The translations under genes were made by a program, and so were the position numbers. Of a stretch of 64,000 nucleotides of DNA, positions 55,428-64,000 are shown piece by piece. Position 1 is the stretch's first letter; each line of letters opens with the position of its first letter. The DNA comes from Litsea cubeba. Its lineage: Eukaryota; Streptophyta; Magnoliopsida; Laurales; Lauraceae. The stretch spans positions 42,274,451 to 42,338,450 of the forward strand of contig CM022946.1 in assembly GCA_012931725.1 (NCBI GenBank). Direction: 5' to 3'. The notes below the pieces were generated by a model that saw only the letters and a list, made by a program, of their open reading frames with translations, was not told the origin of the DNA and ran no database searches.

Positions 55428-58028
55428 TGATGGACAGCGCTTCCGCGCACTGTTCTACTAAGGTCGGCAGACGTGAGAGTCCGTGGGGTCCAACCCTTTC
55501 GTAACTGGTGGCAAAGTGGGTGTCAACATTTTTTTTGTGTGGGTGGGAGTGCCAGATTTTTTATTTTACTTGGAATTGCAAGTGGTGATCCGGAGATCGA
55601 CCTTCGCAAGTAAAAAGGAAATCAACTTCTTTCAAGTTTTCCATTGCACATATATTTAAGAAAAGAGACATTTTTCTTGATTTGTCGTGAAAGATGATTT
55701 TTTTTTTTGGCATTTATAGCCGATTTTTTGTGTTTATAGCCGATTTTGGCGTTTATAGCCGATTTACAATTCCGATCAATAATGAAAGACAAGAGTTGTG
55801 ATTTTTGCCTCTTTTAGAAAAGTACAAAATACAATGAAAAGCAAGAAAAGGAGGATCGAACTTCTCAGGAGATTGTGGGGGACACATTCAGATTGACGGT
55901 CGCAAGTCGTATGTGGACTTCGCCATCATCCATGTAGATGAGAACAGAGGATGCTTTTGATTCGCTCGGCTTGACTGTAACCTCAATTTTTTAGAGAACA
56001 AAGACCAAGAGGAGGTCTTATGTCCAATAAAAAGCTAAGTAGACGGGCTGAAAAGCCACATCTAAGCCATTGGAGGCAGACGGAGAAGGCAGGGACCTTG
56101 GCGGAGGGGTACCCCCGAAAGGACTTTTGTCACCTAGTAGCGGTGGCCGGTGCAGAACTTCAGCAGAGTTTTTTCTCTTTCTTTTTCTGGATTTTCTGTT
56201 CTTGGAAGCTGATCTGATTCTGATCTCTGCGAGTTGTTTGGAATGCTTGGAGTGCTCTCCTATTTATAGGCTTTTAGGTAGCCATTTAGGAGAGTTTATG
56301 AGCCTTAATTTGTCATAAAGCTACATAAAGGGAGGAGTTACAAGGTTTAATTCCTTTATTTTGTAACTCTTGGATCTTGCTTCTGATTGGCCGGTGGAGA
56401 TTAAGGGCATTTAATCGCATTTAATCACCATGATGGGAGGAGTTTCATGGGTTAAATGCCATGAATCAATTGACTTGTAACTCCCATTTGCTTGCTTCTG
56501 ATGGGCCGTCCAAAGTAATGAATTAATGACTGCAATAAAGCTAGTCAATTAACTGCATTAAGTGGTCGCCGAGCAATTGAAGAGTCGCGAGCTTACCGCG
56601 TCTTTTGGAGTTCTTTTGGCGATGATCATCGATGGTTCTACATGCTGATCAACATCATATGACCATGTAACTTCAAACATTGATAGCTAACAGCATGCCG
56701 GTGACATCTGTCCGTCGATCTCTTGATCGATTGGGTGGAAAGTGCACTTTTTGGTCGACTGATTGGCGATCAATGATGATTTTGATACTCTTGGAAGACA
56801 GATCCGTGATTTTGACGGATGTCGATGGACTTGGTGCTTCAAAAGTCTGCATTTTGGAAAATCACAGGGGTTGGAAACTTCGAAATGCAAAAAATGATGG
56901 AAAATGGAGCTTTCCGGGGCGAATCCGGCGATTCGGGGCTCCATGGTCGCCTGCAACCATGCACCATGGTCGTCGGCGACCATGGGCCAGGGTCGCGGGA
57001 TGCGACCCTGGGGGGAATTATCCCCTTTTGGTCTTGTTTCATGGCCGTTTCGAGGTCTTTTCCAATTCTTTTTTCTCTTGTATTTTTCTAGAAATTTTTG
57101 CACATTTGTTGGCCTGATTTTCCTATAGAAAACTTGACGAGAATCCTTGCATTTTGGAGTGCAAATTTTCCAATTTTTTGGGAAAGCCGAAGACTTTGTA
57201 GCGTAGAACTGCCGATTTTCTGTCAGAAGCTGAAATTGGGCCAAACGATGTCGGAATGACCTGAAATTTGAGGTGAAGCCTCCTGAGCAATAAATAAGAG
57301 CACCCATAGGCTTTTCTTTGAGTTTTTAAGCCGCATGGGGTTCTCTTGCCAGTAGACTTGATTTTGTCACGAGGCTGATGTCGCGCTTTGATGTGCGGTC
57401 AACCGATGTCCGATTGACCTGAAATTTGACAGGGAACCTATTGGAGTCATTTAGAGATGATCCATAGGCTCTGTCTTGGAAACCATGGTCCAGGGGAGCT
57501 TCGTCGAGAGGCCTGATTTGGCTTTCGAGAGTCAAAGTACGGTCAAATGTTGTCAAAATGACCTGAAACTTGATGTGTAGCCCTTTGTAAGCATCTTGAA
57601 ACCGTCCATGTGCTCTGTTTGATGAGTAATGACCTCAATAGTTCTCGCTGCTTAGAAGCTTGATTTAGCTGTTCGAGGGTTGATGTAGGGTCAAACGTTG
57701 CCGGTTTGACTTGAAATTTGACGTGAAGCCTTTTGGATGTATTTTGAGACTATCCATAGGCTCTGATCGAAGATTTGGTGTCTCTGATGTTGTCGTCACC
57801 AGGAGCTTCTGTTCAGTTATCGGAGGAGAAAAGTTAGGCCAAATGATTTTGAAATGGCCCGAAACTTCTTGTGTACTCCTCTTTTGGCTGTCTTGAAGGA
57901 TCTTGCAGTTTTTCTTTGATTCTGACAAGATTTGATTTTTGAAGTAGCATTGCCTGCTTGTGGTAGGCTGCGACTTCATGTAGCTTTCTTGATTTTGAAG
58001 AGGCAAAGTGACTTTTTTGTTGTCAACA
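55428..58028 (-). mobile_element. C 3' LTR, copy 2 (2,601 bp)
   Basis: As 44324-46923. Here it leads directly into the C internal region, so it is the genuine 3' LTR of C. The frame on - at 56687-57307 is 206 codons. Confidence 0.92.
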
Positions 58029-58257
58029 AATGCCCTATCGAGGTACAGCGACGAGTTGCTTAACTTTTGTAGTCGATGTGCCTCGAAGAGATTTTTGAAG
58101 GATGTGACTTGACTAATAGTCTTTTTTTTGGTAGAGTGGCCCTTTGAACTTCTAGGGGAATTTTATGGTAGTGAAAGGAATCACATACCATCTCGAGGCA
58201 AAGTATTGAAAATGACGCCAGGGATGTGGATTTGGGTTTTTGTTTTTGATATTTTGA

Positions 58258-58459
58258 CCTAACAAGTTGTATGTGGCAGGTTAGGGGGTCGGGTTTGGTT
58301 TTGACCGTGTGACCCAACAAGCTGTATGTGGCAAGTTAGGTGGTCGATTTTGGTTTTGATCTTGCGACCTAACAAGCTGTATGTGGCAAGTTAGGGGATC
58401 AGGATTTGGTTTTTGGTTTTGGTCTTGTGACCTAACAAGCTGTATGTGGCAAGTTAGGG
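58258..58459. repeat. Hairpin array of C
   Basis: Four units. Arms CCTAAC/GTTAGG in units 1, 3 and 4; unit 2 has CCCAAC with GTTAGG and so one mismatch. Confidence 0.8.
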
Positions 58460-58799
58460 TACTAGGATGTGGTTTTTTGTCACTTTTTGGGACTATTTAG
58501 GTCCATTGGAGTGGTTTGGTTTTTTTGTGAAATGTCAATTTCAAGATTTTGACTCAATTTGGTATATGAGGCAAGATGGTTGGATTTTTGGAAACTCATG
58601 GGGCTTGGAATTCTTTTTTGTATGGTCCAATCAACTCAAAAAAGGCATGAAACCATTTTTGTATGCTCTTGGTAAGAGGAATTTCTCTTTGACTAAAAGC
58701 CCTTTTTTTTTTTAGTGCTTAGGTAGTCAAACCTGACTCATATGGGCTAATCCATGGGACCTTAAGCTTTTGGGATGGCTCAGATCTCATGTGGTTTCA

Positions 58800-59115
58800 T
58801 TTTTGTAAAGAATATCTAAAAATATCTCCTTTGGATAAAGAATATCTAAGAATATCCTTACTTGGAGAAAATCTCTCATGTCCCCTTTATTTTGGGAGAG
58901 AATATCCCAAGATATCTTTTTTTGGGAGAAAATATCTCAAATCTCCTATCTTTTAGGACAAAATCTCTCATTATTTTCTTTTGGGGACAGAATCCCTCAA
59001 GATTTCTTTCTTTTAGGAAAGAATATTTCTAATTTCTTTCTTTTAGTAGGGTTACTAATTAGTAACACTTACCTCTTTTCTTGTTTCCTTCTTTGGTTTG
59101 CTCTCTTCTATAAAA
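58800..59115 (+). promoter_or_regulatory. Promoter of the C antisense gene
   Basis: AAAATATCT at 58819-58827, AGAATATC-type repeats, TATAAAA at 59109-59115, ATG at 59236. Confidence 0.66.
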
Positions 59116-59235
59116 GCAACGGAGGTTGGATCTCTTTCTCTTATTGCTTTCTTTTGCAACAATCTCAAGAGTGCTCGAAGACCAAGAGTTTTTCTTCTTC
59201 ATGGATATTTAAGCTTTTCTTCTTCTTCTCCATCA

Positions 59236-62200
59236 ATGGCTTCAAGTAAGTTCTCTTTTTCAAGAAAACTCCATTGTAGAAAGTAGGATGGTAAAAAATA
59301 TTTTTTTTTGTTTCTTTCTTTTCTTATCCACGTGTTTTTTATTACACGTGTTTTCTTTTTATTTTTTTCGTGTTTTCTTTTTCTTTTTTTTTTGCACATT
59401 TTTTTTCATGGGCCGTACAGACAGATACGTAAGCATCTGGCCGTACGGCCACGTGGCTTGTGGGCCAGTTTCTTTTTTTTTGTTTTCTTTCTATTTTTTT
59501 TTTGAGAAAGTTTTTTTTTGTTATTTTCTTTCTCCTTTTTTTTGAGAATGTTTCTTTTTTTTTCTCATCATGATAATGCCCTTTTTTTTTTGGCAAACCA
59601 AGATGTTCATGCATGCATTTTTTGTAAATTGAATTGGTAGCATGATGTGCTAACATACTTGAAAGTTTTTGCAAATTTGGGAATTTGGAGCTCGTAGTGA
59701 TGTTGAGCCCTTCCTGATTTTGCGGAGACTTTGAGGTTTCGAAAGTTTGAAGTTTCGGAGCTCGCAGTGATGTTGAGCCCATCTTCAAACTTTCTATTTC
59801 TTTCAGGATATTTGCTTTTTCTTTGGATTTGCCCCGGAATCATGCCAAAATTTCGCCAGATTTTTTTAGCGAAATCCTGTCATTTTGATTGATCTTTTTC
59901 TTTTCCAACCTTTGCAGGTGGTTCCTCCAGAACGAACAAGGGTAAAGAGCCTGCTACAAGCGTACCTCATCGATCTGCTAGATCTTCCAATCCGGCCGTT
60001 CAGCAGGCCTGGGAGAAGTTCTGGTATGTTGAAAGAAACCTCGAAGAGTGCGACTCCCTCAACAGAGATGAGATGAGGCAGTGACTGATCGCTCTCAAGA
60101 CTGAAGAATTATATAAGATCATGGTAAGCAACCATCCTTGGGTGATGGATGATCAGAGGGTATTGCCCAAGCCTACCTTCTTCTTTGGCGATGCAGTCCC
60201 TGATGACGTGATATACCAGAGGAGTTGTTTTTAGTTCTCTTACACAGCTGATGGTGAGAAGAGAACCGTTGTTATCCGGTCGACGTTTGATCGTACTATC
60301 TCGATCATGAGCCTTTCTCCCACATGCTCTAAGAAGGAAGATCCTCCAGGCTGGGTGAAGAGGACTAACGTGATCAAGACCGGGGTTTTTGCTGGCGGTC
60401 CTCCTGGATATATTGAGAAGTCGCCTGCCCATATGGACATATTGATGCCGGCCAGCGGCTACCAGGGCTCTGATTATCCGTTGGTCGATTTGAGACCAGT
60501 GGGCCTTGGCATTTTCTACGGTGACGGCAGCAATTGGGTGAAGCCTTTTCGACTTCGTGGCCATTTCAATGCTGATTCCGATTGGAAGTCATGGACTGAT
60601 CGTGTCCTACTGATTGGTGGCGCTATTTTGAAGGAAGCTAGGATTTTTGATGTTGTCCGTGCCTTTAGGGAGACCGTGATCTTTTCCGACGAGGCCTCAT
60701 GGCTATGCTGGAGTCATTCCTTTGAAGGAGCCGAGCGCCATTACTGGATTGCCTATCCTTGGCAAACTCTATGAAGAGTCCAAGCCGATTGACAACATCC
60801 TTGAGGAGCAGTCAGAGGAGTTCAGGCTCATGTACTTCCAGCTTGTTGCCTTCTATGATTTTTTGAAGGAGAAGGAGGGCTCAAAAGTCAGGTCCACCAG
60901 TTGGAAGAGTTTTGGCTCTTTGTTCCCTAACAACTTCTTTGATAGTAGAGAATCTTCTGATAGCATGACCCGAGAAGCTAGGGCTCAGGATCCTGGTTCG
61001 AAGAAGACTTCAGCCATGCAAGAAGAGTTGGGGGGTTTCTTCGCGAGTACAGACACCATTTGCTCTGACATTGCACTGCGGAGAGGCAGTTTTTGTTGGA
61101 GGAGATGGAACGCACATCAGGCCGCATTGTATTTTTTCGGGTTGTCAGATGGCGTTTAGAGAGCAGCTTGCTTTAGTGCCAGCTCTTTACTCCTACTTGT
61201 GCACCGAACTGTAGGCTGCTGCTTTTTTGGTTCGGCTTGGGCTTCCCATGAGCAAGGTATTTTCAGCCCATATCTTCTATTCGTGGTTTGTATACCACTG
61301 TCTTGGCTTCCACCGGCTTGGTGCTGCATAGGATGATGATCCTCTCATGATTCGATTGGTTAAGGGCAAAGCCGTGCTCGAATCACTTTTGTTTACCTGC
61401 ATGAGGATCCGACGGTTCAGGGACGTCGAGATGTGACGGTCTTCAGTGGAGCTTTCTCCGGAGCTGCGGAAGAAGGCTTTTGATTTTGGTGCCTCCCGTG
61501 ACTCTACTAGGGCAGGGTCGGGAAGGCATTACTCCTTGACAAATGCAGAGAAAGAGTGGCTTTTTAGCTTACGTGTCGGCACAATGGTATACCGTAGACA
61601 TCTTTTTGTCGACATCCAGCTGTATGTGCCTTCTTGCTTTGCATTGCAGTTGGGCTTCTCTCAAGGCGTTGTTGGAGCTCCTTCGAGTATGGTGAAGCTC
61701 TTTGGAGGTTTGTAGGATGGTAGAAATGCATGGGCTTTTTATAGTGCTGAAGACACTACTGCCATGATTTCTTATCCTGTGTTGTCGACTTTCCGGACTG
61801 CCGGCTTCATGAAGTGGTTCGCGAAGATCTTTTTGGCATATCGGGGGCTTTCCAAGAAGGAGCTTGTTGTAAAGTTGTCTTTCGGAAAAGGTATTAGAAA
61901 GTCGGATGGCGTCCGGTGAGAGGAGGTTTGGGCCTTCCTTTCTGGAGAGAAGCACAAGATAGGCTTTCTCGGTGACTAGGGCGTCATTGGTTTTGAAGCT
62001 GTTCGGGAAGTACCTGACGAGGCCTTTGAGCAGCTAGAACAGGAAGAAGCTGAGCTTGATGCTTGGATGCAAGCGGCACAGAGGCGAGCTTCCGTGGAGT
62101 CTACTGGTAAGAGCAGACCATCCATTGAGGAGTCAAGTGGGAAACCTGACTCTGACAGTGGGGCAGGTTCTTCTAGGAAGTGAGCGTGTAGAAGGAAGAG

Positions 62201-63721
62201 GAAGAGGAGTCAGCATCGCAGCAAGGGGCATCACGAAGACTCTCCTGATGTGGAAGTCCCTCTCACTATCAATGAGGAGATGCCAGAGAATGCTGACGAG
62301 CCTTCGGAAAAGAGGAGTCGAGAAGAAGAGACCGTCGGTGAAGGTATGATTCTTCCTCTTTCTTTCTATTTCTTTTCACAGAATTCTCCATGTTTTGATT
62401 TGCCTTCTACTTCTGCTTCTGCTTCTCTTTTTTTTTTTTAGCAGAGGAAGGAGACTTGGCAATGCCTGAGGCTCCGACCGATGAGGCGATGACAAATCCT
62501 ATGGAGGCACCTGAAGAAGAACCGAGGGACTTTGGAGTGATTCCAGAATCTCCAATTGGTATAACTTCTTTTCCTTTTTTTGTGTTTGTGACTTGATTTG
62601 CTAGCATTTTTCTTGTTAGCTGACTTACCATAGGATTCTGATGACTTTGAACCATCGATGGACGCAAATGTTGATGATGTTTCCGATTAGTTCATGGAGG
62701 AAGAGAGCGTGCCGCCAGTCATCGAAGAAGGTACTTTATAGCAATTAATGTTTTTTAAACAGGATCATATTCATACCTTTTTGTGTTTCATTGGCAAGTT
62801 TCAAAGTGACAGATGAGAATCCATCGCTTTCTTCAGAGCCAGAGCAAGGGATGCTAGAGGTTGATCCGGAGGTAGGGACTCCTACAACCAGTTCTGACAT
62901 GACAGAGGCGAGAACTCGTGATGAGATTCCTTCCCCGATGGCTCCAATTGGAAAGAGTTCTTTTGTTACTCTTCCAATGGGGCATGACATGAGCAGCCGA
63001 CCAACGGATAAGGGTGAATCTTCATCCGGTTCATCTCTTCAATTTGCGAAGAAGGTGCTGGCGCGGGTTTTGAGCTCTTGGATTGAGACTCTCCTTTCTG
63101 GACATTTGGATGCCGGATTTGATATGATCCAGCGTGTGCAGGAGATTCTTACTGATGCCGAAGAAGTTGGTCTTGACGTCACAGGTACCAGAGTGATCGT
63201 TGATAGGATCATTGCACCAGGTGACAAGTGGTTTGAGACCATGGCTTTCCCTGATGGTGACTTCTTGAAGGAGATGTTCCAGGATCCTGCTAATAAGGCT
63301 CAATCTGACTTAGATGATACTACACAGAGCAAGAAGCAGTTTGTCCGGGAGAGGAACTTAGAAGAGTTTTGAGGAATGACATACCATCCTTGATAAGGAG
63401 GTCGCCGAGGCTAGGCAACGTCTTGAGCATTTGGAGTCGCAAGTCGCAGCCAAGTGGGCTGCTATGACAGAGGCTAGCGATAGGGAGAGTGCTCTGATTC
63501 GCCAGGTTGCAGATACCGATCGAGTTCTCAAAAGGAGGACTGAGGAAAACAAACAATGGCGAGCTGCTTGGGATAAGGTTCCGGTTGTAAAAGAAGGATT
63601 ACGGAATTCTCCAGGATCTCATGGAAAATTCATGAAGAAGTGTGCCCTGGAAACTCTGACGGTTGAGTCCAAAAGTTTGCTCGAGGAGCTGAAACTTTGG
63701 CTGGAGTCCATTTTTGGTTGA
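59236..63721 (+). pseudogene. C copy of the plant-mobile-domain-like gene, decayed
   Basis: Exons by homology: 59236-59245, 59918-62343, 62442-62558, 62620-62730, about 62799-63721. Exon 2 has TGA near 60082, TAG near 61215 and 61328, TGA near 61434 and 61917, TAG near 61713 and 61976, and two deletions of about 45-50 bases (near 60721, removing half of the key mobile-domain block, and near 61086). The last acceptor is changed from GGCAG to GGCAAG. Exon 3 is one codon longer than in B1. The coiled-coil end is still readable. Confidence 0.8.
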
Positions 63722-63739
63722 GCTCCTGATTTCTTCTTC

Positions 63740-64000
63740 CTTTTTTTTTGGTACCACATGTATTTTTTTGGTACTTTCTTTTTTCTTGTAGTGCTTGTGA
63801 ACACTTTCTTTTTTTTTGGGTACCACATGTATTTTTTTGGTACTCTCTTTTTTTTGTTTTCCCTACGCTCACTTAAATCTTTTTATGATGAAAGCAATTG
63901 CTAAATGGGATTTGATCAAAAGCTTGTCATTTTGTGAAAATCTTTTGTCAAATGATTTCTTTTGGCATGGGAGCCAGATTTTGTTTGTGGCATGAGAGCC
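63740..64000. repeat. C tandem repeats after the antisense gene
   Basis: GGTACCACATGTATTTTTTGG units (63750-63845), one CCCTACGCTCACTTAAATC unit (63861), and the start of the GGCATNNNNAGCC minisatellite (63963 onward). Confidence 0.78.

Larger units (their letters stand above)
49511..58117. repeat. 8.6-kb block, copy 2
   Basis: Matches 38408-47012. Both ends run smoothly into native element sequence (leader on the left, C internal on the right), so this is probably the original and copy 1 the displaced one. Confidence 0.9.
58029..64000 (-). mobile_element. C internal region, runs off the window
   Basis: Decayed polypurine tract, hairpin array (58258-58459), promoter, antisense gene (59236-63721, +) and 3' repeats. 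Gag and pol, expected further right on -, are beyond the window. Confidence 0.88.

Overview
The window is repeat-only plant DNA. I see no single-copy host gene, rRNA, tRNA or CRISPR array. It is a nest of Ty3/gypsy (Metaviridae) LTR retrotransposons of the Tat type: gag, protease, RT, RNase H, then a second archaeal-type RNase H, then integrase with no chromodomain seen. The organism is an angiosperm with a repeat-rich genome; I cannot name the species.

I use these names. X is the outer host element (+ strand), 141-5679 continued at 41977-44323. B1, B2 and B3 are copies of one family with 2.2-2.6 kb LTRs (- strand). C is a diverged relative (- strand). B1 sits in the integrase of X: its 3' LTR starts at 5680, its 5' LTR ends at 41971, both edges carry the 5-bp duplication CAAAC, and the X integrase frame resumes exactly at 41977. 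B2 (3' LTR 23983-26227) sits in the gag of B1. B3 (3' LTR 33776-36079) sits in the integrase C-terminus of B2. C (LTR 44324-46923 and 55428-58028) sits in the 3' part of X. Bases 1-140 are the edge of another B-type LTR.

Read along the - strand a B element is: LTR, primer-binding site, leader with tandem repeats, gag, protease, RT/RNase H, aRNase H/integrase, a zone of short tandem repeats, then a large gene on the opposite strand, a polypurine tract and the LTR. The opposite-strand gene is the most interesting object here. It has its own TATA box, a 10-base first exon, five exons joined by four phase-1 introns, a plant-mobile-domain-like region, a basic nuclear-localisation segment, acidic mini-exons and a C-terminal coiled coil, about 1,228 residues. 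It is seen in B1 (9423-14163, two 1-nt breaks), B2 (27355-32054), C (59236-63721, decayed) and as a 5' stub in B3 (37281-38407).

A block of 8.6 kb occurs twice (38408-47012 and 49511-58117). The copies differ mostly by 1-base indels and few substitutions, so it is either a very recent duplication or one locus assembled twice. Between them, 47013-49510 holds a gag start and leader of the B family. All element genes carry decay; in gag-pol it is mainly in-frame TAG where CAG is expected, as methylated cytosine decay would give.
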